Positions 9,562 through 19,810 are shown, counted from the first letter of the stretch. The stretch: DNA of 64,000 nucleotides from Melaminivora suipulveris (GCF_003008575.1 NZ_CP027667.1:3000001-3064000), one strand, 5' to 3'. A program made the numbers and translations. Notes: generated by a model from the letters alone, not told the origin.

Positions 9562-9867
9562 TTACTTGAGCGACAGCACCCAGTTGGCCAGCTTCTTGGC
9601 CTCGTCGGCGTTGACCTGGGCGTTGGCCGGCATGGGCACGGGACCCCACACGCCGGAGCTGCCCTTGACGATCTTCTCGGCCAGCTTGTCGGCGGCGCCT
9701 GCCTGGCCGGCGTACTTGGCGGCGACGTCCTTGTAGGAGGGGCCGACCAGCTTCTTGTCCACTGCGTGGCAGGCCATGCAGTTCTTGGACTTGGCCAGGG
9801 CCTCGTCGGCCATGACGGGAGCGGCTGCGGTCATTGCCACGGCGAGGGTGATCAGGATGCGCTTCAT
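9562..9867 (-). CDS. Class I cytochrome c (c551/c552 type), periplasmic
   Basis: This 101-residue precursor has a signal peptide (residues 1-20, cut after VMA) and a mature monohaem domain of about 81 residues. The haem site is C30-M-A-C33-H34, and the sixth ligand is probably the Met in GPVPMPANAQV. The C-terminal helix reads DEAKKLANWVLSLK. This is the small c551 family, which shuttles electrons between membrane complexes and terminal oxidases or reductases. I use the ATG at 9867 because the signal peptide starts there. It is monocistronic with its own terminator. The electron partner is unknown from this window. Confidence 0.92.
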   Translation of the reverse strand: MKRILITLAVAMTAAAPVMADEALAKSKNCMACHAVDKKLVGPSYKDVAAKYAGQAGAADKLAEKIVKGSSGVWGPVPMPANAQVNADEAKKLANWVLSLK

Positions 9868-9973
9868 AGTGGGGTTCCTCTGTGGGTGAAGTACAGTTTC
9901 AATCCAACGCGATTGTAGTGTTCGCAGTTGACCGGGTTGCCCGCCATGCCCGGCCACGCGCCAAGGACGCCAT

Positions 9974-10216
9974 ATGTACACCCTGCTGCTGGGACTGCTG
10001 CTGATCTTGCTCAAATACCTCGAAGTCGGGCCCGTGGCCGGGTGGTCCTGGTGGTGGGTGTTGGCGCCGCTCGCCGTGACCGCCGCCTGGTGGGCCTGGG
10101 CCGACGCCTCGGGCTACAGCAAGCGCAAGGCCATGGAGAAGATGGAGCGACGCCGGCAGGAGCGCATCGACAAGCACAAGCGCGCCATGGGCGTCGCGCC
10201 GCGCCGCCCGCGTTGA
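9974..10216 (+). CDS. Small Trp-rich protein (TIGR04438-like)
   Basis: This 80-residue protein has one or two membrane helices (residues 2-14 and 25-43) with six Trp between residues 24 and 42 (GWSWWWVLAP, AAWWAWAD). A basic tail (KRKAMEKMERRRQERIDKHKR) follows. This is the pattern of the small Trp-rich family seen in Burkholderiales, function unknown. The basic tail suggests the C-terminus is cytoplasmic. It is divergent from the cytochrome c gene and convergent with hemY. Confidence 0.8.
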   Translation: MYTLLLGLLLILLKYLEVGPVAGWSWWWVLAPLAVTAAWWAWADASGYSKRKAMEKMERRRQERIDKHKRAMGVAPRRPR

Positions 10217-10230
10217 CTTTTTTCGCTTCA

Positions 10231-10290
10231 ATTTCGATAGCTGAAGGCCGTTAACTGGCGCCGGCTCAGGCGGTTTTTGGCGCCTAAATT
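10231..10290 (-). repeat. Dispersed short repeat, copy D
   Basis: On the minus strand this has GCCTGAGCCGGCGCCAGTTA and then GGCCTTCAGCTATCGAAATT. It fills the gap between two convergent genes (small Trp-rich protein and hemY). Confidence 0.65.
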
Positions 10291-10327
10291 GCGCCAAGAC
10301 GCTCTGGCGGCAGGCGCAAGCGCGCTC

Positions 10328-11620
10328 TCAGTCGTCTTCGACCAGCGCCGCCTGTTTCCACGCCTGGGCGGCGGCCGGCTCGTCGCCCTGCTGCTCGGCC
10401 AGCGCGGCCAGGGCGCGCCAGGCATTGGCGCGCAGCTGCGGCTCCTTCAGTTGCGGCGCCGCGCGCTGCAGCAGCTGCCGCGCCTTGCCCCACAGCTCGC
10501 GGTGCATGCAGGCCATGGCCGACAGGTACAGCAGGCGCGCGTCATGCGGATGCGCGCGGCTGGCGGCCTCGATGCGCGCCAGCCAGGTGGCGTCCAGCCC
10601 CTGCAGATGGTTCTGCAGCACGCCGACCAGTTTCAGCAGCGTGTCGCCCTGCGCGCCGGCGCGGGGCGGACCGTCCGCCAGCGCGCGCTCCCAGGCCGGC
10701 AGCAGCCAGGCGCGCACCTGCGCGCTCTCGCCGCCGAGCTCGCCCAGGCGCCGCGCGGCGTGCGCGGCGATGTCCGGCTGCAGGCGCTCGACCGCCTCCA
10801 GCTGCGCCCAGGTGCGCTGCAGCTGCGCCGTGTCGCGCGCGTCGTCGATCTGCGCCAGCACCAGGCTGCGCACGATGCTGGCCGCCGCTGCGGGCGAGAA
10901 CGCGCGGTGCTTGGCCAGCAGGCGCGCGGTGTCCAGCGCCTCGGCCGTGCGGTGTGTCAGGCGCGCCGCCTTGAGGCGCGCACGCAGCGCCAGCGTGCGG
11001 CGCGAAGCGCCCACGGACAGGCCGGCCAGCCGCTCCAGCGCGCCGTCGGCGTCGCGCTCGTCCAGCGCCCAGCGCGCGGCACGCAGCTGGGCGCCATCAC
11101 GCAGCTCGGCCTCCGGGCCGCTGGCGCGCTCGGGCAGGCCTTGCAGGGCCTGCTGCAGATGTTCCTCGCGCAGGCTGGCGTCCTGCAGGGCGTGCGCCGC
11201 CTCGCCGGCCAGCAGGTGCGCCAGCGTGCGCAGCTGGCGCCCGTGCGGCAGGGCCTCGCCGGCTTCGGCCAGGGTGCGCTCCTGCTGCACGGCGGATTCG
11301 GCCGCGCGCCGCGCGCGCAGGAAGCGCCCGGCCAGCAGCTGCGCCATGGCATCCAGCAGCGCGCCGTGCATGGCGCGCTCCTTTTGCAACAGACGCCAGC
11401 GGCGTGCCCGTTCGGGCAGCTCCAGCAGGGCGGCCAGTCCGCGCAGCGCGGCATACAGCAACGCGAAGCTGGCGCCCAACAGCACCAGCGCCATGTTCAG
11501 CGACAGATCGACCCGGTAGGGCGGCCAGAACACCGTGATCGTGCCCTGGTTGCTGCCGGCGAACAGGGCCACCGCCACGGCGGCGCCGAACAGGGCCAGC
11601 AGCCACAACGCGGCGCGCAT
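10328..11620 (-). CDS. hemY: HemY-type membrane protein of the haem operon
   Basis: This 430-residue protein has two N-terminal membrane helices (about 1-24 and 38-62; the HemY_N region, with TVFWPPYRVDLSLNMALVLL). A long helical, TPR-like cytoplasmic or periplasmic part rich in Ala, Leu and Arg follows. In proteobacteria this gene is last in hemCDXY. It is not a protoporphyrinogen oxidase despite its name, and a role in haem homeostasis or complex assembly is presumed. The ATG at 11620 lies 2 bp after the hemX stop. The frame is open further upstream but overlaps hemX there. Confidence 0.85.
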   Translation of the reverse strand: MRAALWLLALFGAAVAVALFAGSNQGTITVFWPPYRVDLSLNMALVLLGASFALLYAALRGLAALLELPERARRWRLLQKERAMHGALLDAMAQLLAGRFLRARRAAESAVQQERTLAEAGEALPHGRQLRTLAHLLAGEAAHALQDASLREEHLQQALQGLPERASGPEAELRDGAQLRAARWALDERDADGALERLAGLSVGASRRTLALRARLKAARLTHRTAEALDTARLLAKHRAFSPAAAASIVRSLVLAQIDDARDTAQLQRTWAQLEAVERLQPDIAAHAARRLGELGGESAQVRAWLLPAWERALADGPPRAGAQGDTLLKLVGVLQNHLQGLDATWLARIEAASRAHPHDARLLYLSAMACMHRELWGKARQLLQRAAPQLKEPQLRANAWRALAALAEQQGDEPAAAQAWKQAALVEDD

Positions 11621-11622
11621 CG

Positions 11623-12696
11623 TCAGCGCCCCGCCGCGGCCGTGGCCAGCGCCGCCAGGCTGGCGTCGAGCTGCGGCAGCTCGGCGTCCTTGATGTGCGA
11701 TTGCAGCTGCGCCAGCGCCGCGGCCATGGCCTGCGTGCGGCGCGAGGCCGGATCGAAGTAACGCGCCACGGCGGCGCTGGCCATCTGCAGGTCGGCGCGC
11801 GCCGAATCCATGCGCCGCGCCAGCAGCGCCAGGCGGGCGTTGAGCAGCGTCAGCTTGAGGTTCTCGCGCAGGAAGAAAGCCTGCTCGGGCGCCAGCAGGA
11901 TGGCCTGCGGCTGGTCGACGCGGCTCACGCGCAGCAGGCCGCGCGCCTCGGCGCGCACGGCCTCCCAGGCGCGGCGCAGCAGCGCGGCCCAGGCGGGCTC
12001 GTCGGCCGGCGCTGGCGCCTCGGCGGGGGCCGCAGCGCCGGCGCGCGGCTGGCGCATGTCGGAGGCCCGGGCCACGTCGGCCAGCAGCGGCAGGGCGTCG
12101 GCCTGGCGCACCAGGTCGTCGATGCGGCCCAGCAGGCCGGCGGTGTCGGTCACGCTGGTGCGCTCCAGGCGCTCCAGATCCTGCGCCATGGCGCGCTGCA
12201 CGGGGGCCAGGCGCGGCTGTGCGGCGCGCTCGATGCGCTGGCCGGCGCTCTTGAGCGCCGCCACCAGCGGCTGCACGCTGCCGGTGAGCTGCGCCTGCTG
12301 CTGCGCCAGGCGCAGGCCGGCCTCGATGTCGACCACCAGGTTCTCGTCGCGCGTGCGCGACAGGCTGTGCATCAGCTCTTCCAGCTGGCTGCGCTGCAGC
12401 GCCACCTCGCCGACGCGGGTTTCCATGACGGCCAGGCGCGCGGCGGTCTCGCGCGCCAGGTCCTGCGCCTCGCGCGCCACGGCGCGAGCCTCGATGGCCT
12501 GGGTGCCCGAGTCCGCGCTCTGGCGCGCCAGCTGCTCCTGGATGGCTGCCAGGCGCTGCCACAACAGCAGCGAGCTGACCAGCGCGGCGGCAACCAGCAT
12601 GCCCAGCAGCCAGCGCCCGGCGCGCAGCGCCGCGTCGCCGGCTGGCGGCGGGGCCGCGGGCGGCGCGGCCGGCTCGATCGGGGGGTCAATGGGCAT
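11623..12696 (-). CDS. hemX: HemX-type uroporphyrinogen operon protein
   Basis: This 357-residue protein has a Pro-rich cytoplasmic N-terminus, one membrane helix (about 27-47, WLLGMLVAAALVSSLLLW), a coiled-coil stretch (about 48-125) and a mostly helical periplasmic domain. This is the HemX family, often annotated as uroporphyrin-III C-methyltransferase although it lacks a methyltransferase fold. Its start overlaps the hemD stop by 11 bp and it is followed at once by hemY, so the genes are translationally coupled. Confidence 0.85.
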   Translation of the reverse strand: MPIDPPIEPAAPPAAPPPAGDAALRAGRWLLGMLVAAALVSSLLLWQRLAAIQEQLARQSADSGTQAIEARAVAREAQDLARETAARLAVMETRVGEVALQRSQLEELMHSLSRTRDENLVVDIEAGLRLAQQQAQLTGSVQPLVAALKSAGQRIERAAQPRLAPVQRAMAQDLERLERTSVTDTAGLLGRIDDLVRQADALPLLADVARASDMRQPRAGAAAPAEAPAPADEPAWAALLRRAWEAVRAEARGLLRVSRVDQPQAILLAPEQAFFLRENLKLTLLNARLALLARRMDSARADLQMASAAVARYFDPASRRTQAMAAALAQLQSHIKDAELPQLDASLAALATAAAGR

Positions 12697-13510
12697 ACAG
12701 GGATTTTATCGACGTGGCCACATCGGACAGGGTGGGACGGCACTCGTGCACGGCGCCGAAGCCGGCGTGGCGCGCGGCTTGTGCGATGCGCGGATGGGTG
12801 GCGATGGCGCGTGCCTGGCGCCAGTCCTGCTGCGGCAGCAGGGCTTGCAGATGCGCCAGCGCCTCGGAACTGCTGAACAGCCACAGGCCGTGGCCGTGGG
12901 CGGCGTCGCGGGCCAGCGCCAGATCTTCTTGCGAAAGCTGCGGCGCGGCGCGCTCGTAGGCGGCGACCAGATCCACCGCGGCGCCGGCCGCGCGCAGCTG
13001 CTCTGCCAGCCACTGGCGCCCCTGGCCGCCCTCGACCGCCGGCGCGCCGCTGCCGCGCACGATCAGCACTCGATCACCCGGCCGCACCTGGGCCGCTACG
13101 CAGTGCCACAGCGCCTCGGAGTCGAACTGCGCGCTACCGGCCGCCGGCGCCGCTATGCGGCCGGCCGCGACGCCGGCCTGCACCAGCGCCTGCACGGTAC
13201 CGGGGCCGGGTGCCCATGCTCTCGTATCGATAGCTGTAGGCGCTTGATCCACGCCGACTGACAGCGGATTTGGCTTGAAATCCTGGAAAAAATGGCCCAC
13301 CGCGTTGGGGCTGACGAACATCACCGCGCGGTATTGCGCCAGGCGTTCGCGCGCCTGCGCCAGGGCCTGGACCAACTCCGGCGCCTGCAGCGCGCGGATG
13401 TCGATCAGTGGCAGGGCCCGCGCTGCCAAGCCATGGCCGCGCAGGCCTTCCACCCACTGCGCGGCCTCGCGCTGCGGGCGGGTGACGAGGACGGGCACGG
13501 CGCCGGCCAT
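12686..13510 (-). CDS. hemD: Uroporphyrinogen-III synthase
   Basis: HemD closes and inverts ring D of hydroxymethylbilane to form uroporphyrinogen III. The 274-residue protein begins MAGAVPVLVTRPQREAAQW and shows VMFVSPNAVGHFF, TRAWAPGPGTVQALV, DRVLIVRGSGA and GLWLFSSSEAL, the usual HemD landmarks. The ATG at 13510 is preferred to one at 13543, which would overlap hemC. Residues about 76-95 (FKPNPLSVGVDQAPTAIDT) are encoded by copy E of the dispersed repeat, an in-frame insert in the first domain between two conserved blocks. The rest of the protein reads normally, so it is probably functional. Confidence 0.92.
   Translation of the reverse strand: MAGAVPVLVTRPQREAAQWVEGLRGHGLAARALPLIDIRALQAPELVQALAQARERLAQYRAVMFVSPNAVGHFFQDFKPNPLSVGVDQAPTAIDTRAWAPGPGTVQALVQAGVAAGRIAAPAAGSAQFDSEALWHCVAAQVRPGDRVLIVRGSGAPAVEGGQGRQWLAEQLRAAGAAVDLVAAYERAAPQLSQEDLALARDAAHGHGLWLFSSSEALAHLQALLPQQDWRQARAIATHPRIAQAARHAGFGAVHECRPTLSDVATSIKSLYAH
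13225..13283 (-). repeat. Dispersed short repeat, copy E, inside hemD
   Basis: The minus-strand core is GCTGTCAGTCGGCGTGGATC, and the tail is ACAGCTATCGATACGAG. It is read in the sense direction by hemD without a frame change. Confidence 0.8.
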
Positions 13511-13523
13511 TGCGTGGGCTCGA

Positions 13524-14462
13524 TCAGTGCGCGCCGCGCGCACCGGCGCTCTGCAGCCGCTGCGCCACGGCCAGGCCCAGCGCGTCGGCCTCGGCCAGCG
13601 TGGCGACCTGGGCCGAACCTTCGGCGTTCACCAGCGGCGCGCCGGCCTGCAGCTCGCCCCAGGCGGCGCGCAGGTGCAGCGTGCCGTCCGCCTGCCACTG
13701 CCCGTGCGCGGCCAGCGGCATGGAGCAGCTGCCGCCCATGGCGCGGCTCACGGCGCGCTCGGCCGTCACGGTAAGCCAGGTGCGCTGGTGCGCCAGCGGC
13801 GCCAGCGCCTCGATCAGGTCGGCGCGGCCCGCGCGCACCTCGATGCCCAGCGCCCCCTGGCCGGCGGCGGGCAGCATCTGCTCGGGGGTGAAGATGGCGC
13901 GGATGCGCTCGTGCAGACCCAGGCGCTTGAGGCCTGCCGCCGCCAGCACGATGGCGTCGTACTGGCCTTCGTCCAATTTGCGCAGCCGCGTGTTGACGTT
14001 GCCGCGCAGCGGCTCGATGCGCAGGTCCGGGCGCAATGCCGCCAGCAGCACCTGGCGGCGCAGGCTGGAGGTGCCGATCACGCCGCCCTGCGGGACATCC
14101 TCCAGCGACGCCCAGCGTGGCGAGACGAAGGCGTCGCGCGGGTCTTCGCGCTCCATCACGCAGCCCAGCGCAAAGCCTTCGGGCAGCTCCATGGGAACGT
14201 CCTTGAGCGAGTGCACGGCGATGTCGGCGCGGCCTTCCTCCAGCGCCACCTCCAGTTCCTTGACGAACAGGCCCTTGCCACCGACCTTGGACAGGCTTCG
14301 GTCCAGGATCTGGTCGCCACGCGTGGTCATGCCCAAAAGCTGAACGCCGTGCCCGCGCGCGGCCAACAGGGCCTGCACGTGCTCGGCCTGCCACAGCGCC
14401 AGCTGGCTCTCGCGCGTGGCGATGGTGAGGGACAGGGGTTTGGCGGCGGCGTCGGAAGTCAT
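13524..14462 (-). CDS. hemC: Porphobilinogen deaminase (hydroxymethylbilane synthase)
   Basis: This 312-residue enzyme polymerises four porphobilinogens into hydroxymethylbilane. It begins [20 protein letters not shown] and has [29 protein letters not shown] and [20 protein letters not shown] supplies the cysteine (about residue 245) that carries the dipyrromethane cofactor. The start at 14462 matches the usual N-terminus; a longer open frame upstream lacks similarity. It is first in hemC-hemD-hemX-hemY, divergent from ppc with 146 bp between the two start codons. Confidence 0.95.
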   Translation of the reverse strand: MTSDAAAKPLSLTIATRESQLALWQAEHVQALLAARGHGVQLLGMTTRGDQILDRSLSKVGGKGLFVKELEVALEEGRADIAVHSLKDVPMELPEGFALGCVMEREDPRDAFVSPRWASLEDVPQGGVIGTSSLRRQVLLAALRPDLRIEPLRGNVNTRLRKLDEGQYDAIVLAAAGLKRLGLHERIRAIFTPEQMLPAAGQGALGIEVRAGRADLIEALAPLAHQRTWLTVTAERAVSRAMGGSCSMPLAAHGQWQADGTLHLRAAWGELQAGAPLVNAEGSAQVATLAEADALGLAVAQRLQSAGARGAH

Positions 14463-14608
14463 GGGCGGGCAGAGAGTGCGCCGCCCCCGCGACAGGCGGG
14501 CGCAGGCAGCGCCGGATGCTAGCATGCTGCGCTGCAACAACCGCGCTGCGGCACACTGCCGCACGGGGCATTGCACCGCCCCGCACGGTGCCCAGGAGAC
14601 CACCCGCC

Positions 14609-17488
14609 ATGAACGCTTCCGACCGCAACGCGCCGCCGGCCCCGGCCGAGCCCGAGGGCCGCCCCGCCGCGCCGCGCCCGGCGCGCCGCGCCGACAAGGA
14701 CCAGCCTTTGGCGCAGGACATCCGCCTGCTCGGGCGCATCCTGGGCGACGTGATCCGCGAGCAGGAGGGCCAGGCCGCCTACGACCTGGTCGAGCAGGTG
14801 CGCAAGCTCTCCGTGGCCTTCCGGCGCGACGCGGACCAGGAGGCGGACCGGGCGCTGAAAAAGCTGCTCAAGTCGCTGACCGCCGATCAGACGGTGAGCG
14901 TGATCCGCGCCTTCACCTATTTCAGCCACCTGGCGAATCTGGCCGAGGACCGGCACCACATCCGCCGCCGCGCCGTGCACGAGCGCGCCGGCAGCAGCCA
15001 GGAGGGCAGCGTCGAGGTGGCGCTGGCGCGCCTGCGCTGGGCCGGCATCGCGCCGCGCGCCGTGGCGCAGGCGCTGGCCTCGGCCTACGTGGCGCCGGTG
15101 CTCACGGCGCACCCGACCGAGGTGCAGCGCAAAAGCATCCTGGACGCCGAGCGCGAGATCGCCCAGCTGCTGGCACTCCGTGACGACATCGCTACCCGCG
15201 CCCAGCTGTACAAGGCCGCGCGCGACACCCTGAGCCCGCGCGAACTGGCGGCCAACGAGGCGCAACTGCGCGCGCGCGTGGCGCAGTTGTGGCAGACGCG
15301 CCTCTTGCGCTACTCCAGGCTCACCGTGGCCGACGAGATCGAAAACGCGCTGTCGTACTACGAATCGACCTTTCTGACCGAAATCCCCAAGATCTACGCC
15401 GACCTGGAGCGCGAGCTGGGCGCGCAGCATCCGGTGGCCAGCTTTCTGCGCATGGGACAGTGGATAGGCGGCGACCGCGACGGCAACCCCAACGTCAGCG
15501 CCGCCACGCTGTCGCTGGCCCTGTCGCGCCAGGCCGAGGTGGCCCTGCGCCACTACCTGACCGAAGTGCACCTGCTGGGCGGCGAGCTGTCGCTGTCAAG
15601 CAAGCTGGTCGAGGTCTCGCCCGAGATGCAGCAACTGGCCGAACGCTCGCCCGACGCCAGCGAGCATCGCCAGGACGAGCCCTACCGCCGGGCGCTGACC
15701 GGCATCTATGCGCGCCTGGCAGCGACGCTCAGAAACCTGACCGGCACCGAGGCCGCGCGCCATGCCGTGGCGCCCCAGAACGCCTACGCCAGCGCCGAGG
15801 AGTTTCTGGCCGACCTGCGCACCATCGATGCCTCGCTGCGCTCGCACCGCGGCGCGCTGCTGAGTGCCACTCGGCTCGCGCCGTTGATGCGCGCCGTCGA
15901 GGTCTTCGGCTTCCATCTGGCCACCGTGGACCTGCGGCAAAGCTCGGACCAGCACGAGCGCGTGGTGGCCGAGCTGCTGGCCGTGGCGCGCATCGAGGCC
16001 GACTACCCCGCACTGGCCGAAGCCGAGCGCCGCGCCCTGCTGCTGCGTCTGCTGCAGGACGCGCGCCCGCTGCGCGTGGTGGGCGCCGACTACAGCGAGC
16101 ACACCAGCAGCGAGCTGGCCATCTTCGAGACCGCGCTGGCCGCGCGCCAGCGCTATGGCGAGCAGGCCATACGCCACTACATCATCAGCCACACCGAGAC
16201 GGTGAGCGACCTGCTGGAGGTGCTGCTGCTGCAAAAAGAAGTGGGGCTGATGCAGGGCGCGCTGGGTGATGCCGAAGCGCGTGCCCAGTTGATCGTCGTG
16301 CCGCTGTTCGAGACCATCCAGGACCTGCAAAGCGCCGCCGACATCATGCGCGAGTTGTACGCCCTGCCCGGCATCGCGCAGCTGGTGCGCAACAGCGGCG
16401 CGCTGCAGGACATCATGCTGGGCTACAGCGACAGCAACAAGGACGGCGGCATCTTCACCAGCAACTGGGAGCTGTACCGCGCCGAGATCGCGCTGGTGGC
16501 CCTGTTCGACGACATGAACGAGGCCGCGCGGCCCGCGCCGGCCGTGGCGCTGCGCATGTTCCACGGCCGCGGCGGTACTGTGGGGCGCGGCGGCGGGCCC
16601 AGCTACCAGGCCATCCTGGCGCAGCCGCCGGGGACGGTGCGCGGACAGATCCGCCTGACCGAGCAGGGCGAGGTCATCGCCTCCAAATACGCCAACCCGG
16701 AGATCGGCCGGCGCAACCTGGAGACGCTGGTCGCAGCGACGCTGGAGGCAACTCTGTTGCAGCCCACCAAGCCCGCCACCGAGGCTTTTCTGGCCGCTGC
16801 CGAGGAGCTGTCGCAGGCCAGCATGGCGGCCTACCGTGCGCTGGTCTATGAGACGCCCGGCTTCACGCAGTATTTCTTCAGCGCCACGCCGATTCGCGAG
16901 ATCGCCGAGCTCAACATCGGCTCGCGCCCGGCGTCGCGCAAGCCCAGCCAGAAGATCGAGGATCTGCGCGCCATTCCCTGGGGCTTCAGCTGGGGCCAGT
17001 GCCGCCTGACGCTGCCCGGCTGGTACGGCTTCGGCTCGGCGGTGGAGGCGTTCGTCAAGGCTCCCGGCGAGGACGCCAGGGCGCGTCTGCAGCTGCTGCA
17101 GAAGATGTACCGCCACTGGCCGTTCTTTCACACGCTGCTGTCCAACATGGACATGGTGCTGGCCAAGAGCGATCTGGCGCTGGCCTCGCGCTACAGCGAG
17201 CTGGTGCCGGACGCGCGCCTGCGCCGGCGCGTGTTCTCGGCGATCGAGGCCGAGTGGCAGCGCACCGGCGAGGCCCTGGCGCGCATCACCGGCGAGCGCC
17301 AGCGCCTGGCCGGCAACGCGGCGCTGGCGCGCTCCATCCGCCACCGTTTTCCCTACATCGACCCGCTGAACCACCTGCAGGTCGAGCTGATCCGGCGCTG
17401 GCGCGCAGGGCACGCCGACGAGCGCGTGCAGACCGGCATCCACATCTGCATCAACGGCATCGCCGCCGGCCTGCGCAACACCGGCTGA
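14609..17488 (+). CDS. ppc: Phosphoenolpyruvate carboxylase
   Basis: This 959-residue enzyme adds bicarbonate to phosphoenolpyruvate to give oxaloacetate, refilling the TCA cycle. It contains [13 protein letters not shown] with catalytic His168 and the motif [19 protein letters not shown] near residue 651. The active-site arginine block [17 protein letters not shown] follows, and the C-terminus ends [13 protein letters not shown] start at 14609, after AGGAG, because the alternative upstream start would add 31 non-conserved residues. The N-terminal 30 residues are Pro/Ala/Arg-rich and unconserved. The FUSC gene follows after 7 bp, suggesting co-transcription. Confidence 0.96.
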   Translation: MNASDRNAPPAPAEPEGRPAAPRPARRADKDQPLAQDIRLLGRILGDVIREQEGQAAYDLVEQVRKLSVAFRRDADQEADRALKKLLKSLTADQTVSVIRAFTYFSHLANLAEDRHHIRRRAVHERAGSSQEGSVEVALARLRWAGIAPRAVAQALASAYVAPVLTAHPTEVQRKSILDAEREIAQLLALRDDIATRAQLYKAARDTLSPRELAANEAQLRARVAQLWQTRLLRYSRLTVADEIENALSYYESTFLTEIPKIYADLERELGAQHPVASFLRMGQWIGGDRDGNPNVSAATLSLALSRQAEVALRHYLTEVHLLGGELSLSSKLVEVSPEMQQLAERSPDASEHRQDEPYRRALTGIYARLAATLRNLTGTEAARHAVAPQNAYASAEEFLADLRTIDASLRSHRGALLSATRLAPLMRAVEVFGFHLATVDLRQSSDQHERVVAELLAVARIEADYPALAEAERRALLLRLLQDARPLRVVGADYSEHTSSELAIFETALAARQRYGEQAIRHYIISHTETVSDLLEVLLLQKEVGLMQGALGDAEARAQLIVVPLFETIQDLQSAADIMRELYALPGIAQLVRNSGALQDIMLGYSDSNKDGGIFTSNWELYRAEIALVALFDDMNEAARPAPAVALRMFHGRGGTVGRGGGPSYQAILAQPPGTVRGQIRLTEQGEVIASKYANPEIGRRNLETLVAATLEATLLQPTKPATEAFLAAAEELSQASMAAYRALVYETPGFTQYFFSATPIREIAELNIGSRPASRKPSQKIEDLRAIPWGFSWGQCRLTLPGWYGFGSAVEAFVKAPGEDARARLQLLQKMYRHWPFFHTLLSNMDMVLAKSDLALASRYSELVPDARLRRRVFSAIEAEWQRTGEALARITGERQRLAGNAALARSIRHRFPYIDPLNHLQVELIRRWRAGHADERVQTGIHICINGIAAGLRNTG

Positions 17489-17495
17489 CGCCGCC

Positions 17496-19703
17496 ATGGA
17501 GGCTTTCACCGCCCAGTGGCTGCAGCGCCTGGGCGCCGAAATCGCCTGGGGCTACGCGGCCCGCCTGGCACTGGCGCTGGCCGGCGTGCTGGCGCTGGGC
17601 GTCGTGAGCGGACACGAAGCGCAGATGGTGCCGCTGCTGCTGGGCGTCTTCGCCAGCGCGCTGGCCGAGGTGGACGACAGCTGGCGCGGGCGATTGAAGG
17701 CGCTGGCGGTGACGCTGGCGTGCTTTGGCGGCGTGGGCTTTGCCGTGGCGCATCTGGCCAGCCAGCCGCTGGCCATGCTGGGGGCACTGCTGGCGTGCAG
17801 CTTTGTCTTCACGCTGCTGGGCGCCATTGGCGGGCGCTACCGCGCGATTGCGGCGGCGACCATCATCCTGGCGCTGTACGCGGCCATCAGCGAGCCCGCG
17901 CAAGGGCCGGCGCACCTGCCGGCCGCCGTGGTGGCGGCGCTGCTGCTGGCCGGCGCCGCCTGGTATGGCCTGCTGTCGGTGCTGTGGAGCGCGGCCGCGC
18001 CGCTGCTGCCGGTGCGCCATGCGCTGGCCGGGCTGTACCTGACGCTGGGCGCGCATCTGCGCCTGAAGGCTGGCATGTTCGAGCCGGTGCGCGGCGTGGA
18101 CCTGCGAGCGCGGCGCCTGCAGCTGGCGCGCTCCAACGCGCGCGTGGTGGCCGCGCTCAACACCGCGCGCGACGCCATCGTGGCGCGCAGCGTGCCGGGT
18201 CGCGCGCCGCGCGGCGCGCTGGCCGAGCTGCTGCGACGCTACTTCATCGCCCAGGACATCCACGAGCGCGTCAGCGCCTCGCACTACCCGTACGCGGATT
18301 GGACCGAGGTGCTGTTCCACAGCGACGTGCTGTACCGCTGCCAGCGCGTGCTGCTGCTGCAGGGCGATGCCTGTGTGGAGCTGGGCCAGGCGCTGCGGCG
18401 GCGGCGCGCGCCGCAGGCGGCAGCGCCGCACGGCGAGGCGCTGGAGGATCTGCATGCGTCGCTCGCCTGGCTGGGCCGCCAAGCGCAGCCGGAATGGCGC
18501 GCGCCACTGCGGCCGTTGCGCACCGTGGCGCGCAACCTGCAGCGCCTGAGCGAGCAACTGGACGCGGCCACCGCCGCCCAGGTCAGCCCGCTGCGCGGCG
18601 ACGTGAGCCTGCTGGACCAGGCGCCGCACTCGCTGGGCGACGCCTGGGCGCGCGTGCGCGCGCAGCTGCACGTGCGCTCGGCGCTGTTTCGCCACGCCGT
18701 GCGCCTGTCGCTGGCGCTGGCGGCGGCCTGGGGCGCCATGCAGTGGACCGACCCGGCGCACGGCTACTGGATCATGATGACCACGCTCATCGTCTGCCAG
18801 CCGACCTACGGCGCCACCACGGCCCGGCTGGCGCAGCGCATCGGCGGCACGGTGCTGGGGCTGCTGCTGGGCTGGGCGCTGATGCGCCTCTTTCCGCAGC
18901 CCATGGTGCAGGCGCTGCTGGCGGTGGGCGGGGGCGTGGTGTTCTTCGTGCTGCGCACGCAGCGCTACGTCGCCGCCACCGCGGCAGTCACGCTGATGGT
19001 GCTGATGCTGTTCAACCACGGTACCGGCGCCGGTTTTGCGCTCATCGTGCCGCGCCTGCTCGACACCCTGGTCGGCGCGGCGATCGCCGCCACTGCGCTG
19101 CTGCTGGTGCTGCCCGACTGGCAGGGCCGGCGCCTGGGCGCCGCCGCCGCCGACGCGCTGGCCGCCAGCGCCGCCTACCTGCGCCAGATCGTGCCGCAGT
19201 ACGCGACCGGGCGCAGCGACGACCTGGCCTACCGCATCGCCCGCCGGCGCGCGCACGACACCGATGCCGCCCTCACCGTGACCCTGTCGAACATGCTGCG
19301 CGAGCCGCCCTGGGTGCGGCGCCACGCGCGCGCCGGGCAGGATTTGCTGGCCAGCACGCACACGCTGCTGGGCTATCTGTCGGCGCTGGGCGCGCACCGC
19401 GACCCGCGCGCCGGCGCGGCCCCCGATGCCGCGCCCGATGAACTCGCCGCCGAGGCCGCGCAGGCTTTTGCCGGCCGCATCGAGGCCGTGGCGCAGGCGC
19501 TGCGCAGCCATGTGCCGCCGCCAGGGCCGGAAGGCGGCGAGGGCGCCGCGGCCGGCGTCTGGGCGCAGCAGCTGCAGGCTGCCAGCGATCCAGCCCTGCT
19601 GCACGCGCAGCTGGCGCAGATCGGCCACCAACTGGAGCCGCTGCGCGCAGCCGCCGCGCAGCTGGTGCGCGCGGCGCCGGCGCCGCTGCATGCTGCGCCA
19701 TGA
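17496..19703 (+). CDS. YccS-like FUSC family inner-membrane protein
   Basis: This 735-residue protein has the two-block layout of YccS/YhfK proteins. A first bundle of five or six helices (about 20-165) is followed by a soluble helical region (about 170-400). A second bundle (about 405-535) contains QWTDPAHGYWIMMTTLIVCQPTYGATTAR (shown here only to locate it; key residues are Pro, Gly, Tyr-Trp and the Cys-Gln-Pro-Thr). A helical C-terminal tail completes it. The fold is related to aromatic-acid exporters (AaeB). The substrate is unknown. It lies 7 bp after ppc and is convergent with maeB. Confidence 0.85.
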   Translation: MEAFTAQWLQRLGAEIAWGYAARLALALAGVLALGVVSGHEAQMVPLLLGVFASALAEVDDSWRGRLKALAVTLACFGGVGFAVAHLASQPLAMLGALLACSFVFTLLGAIGGRYRAIAAATIILALYAAISEPAQGPAHLPAAVVAALLLAGAAWYGLLSVLWSAAAPLLPVRHALAGLYLTLGAHLRLKAGMFEPVRGVDLRARRLQLARSNARVVAALNTARDAIVARSVPGRAPRGALAELLRRYFIAQDIHERVSASHYPYADWTEVLFHSDVLYRCQRVLLLQGDACVELGQALRRRRAPQAAAPHGEALEDLHASLAWLGRQAQPEWRAPLRPLRTVARNLQRLSEQLDAATAAQVSPLRGDVSLLDQAPHSLGDAWARVRAQLHVRSALFRHAVRLSLALAAAWGAMQWTDPAHGYWIMMTTLIVCQPTYGATTARLAQRIGGTVLGLLLGWALMRLFPQPMVQALLAVGGGVVFFVLRTQRYVAATAAVTLMVLMLFNHGTGAGFALIVPRLLDTLVGAAIAATALLLVLPDWQGRRLGAAAADALAASAAYLRQIVPQYATGRSDDLAYRIARRRAHDTDAALTVTLSNMLREPPWVRRHARAGQDLLASTHTLLGYLSALGAHRDPRAGAAPDAAPDELAAEAAQAFAGRIEAVAQALRSHVPPPGPEGGEGAAAGVWAQQLQAASDPALLHAQLAQIGHQLEPLRAAAAQLVRAAPAPLHAAP

Positions 19704-19769
19704 TGCTATCTAAAAGATAGCTGCACACGCTTTATCTACGCCGACTGAGGGCCAAAAACACTCAAAATC
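19703..19769 (-). repeat. Dispersed short repeat, copy F
   Basis: The minus-strand core CCCTCAGTCGGCGTAGATAA is followed by AGCGTGTGCAGCTATCT, and GCTATCT-AAA-AGATAGC forms a perfect terminal hairpin. It lies between the convergent FUSC and maeB genes. Confidence 0.8.
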
Positions 19770-19810
19770 TGGCTGTCCAAGGCCTGTGGAAGGCCCCGCG
19801 CGAAGCTGGG

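Noticed and set aside
10328..11620. Protoporphyrinogen oxidase as the function of hemY.
   Set aside because: The product has membrane helices and TPR-like repeats with no FAD motif; the oxidase of the same name is a different family.
15596..17509. A 637-codon frame opposite ppc.
   Set aside because: It is a shadow of ppc, with no recognisable domain or ribosome site.
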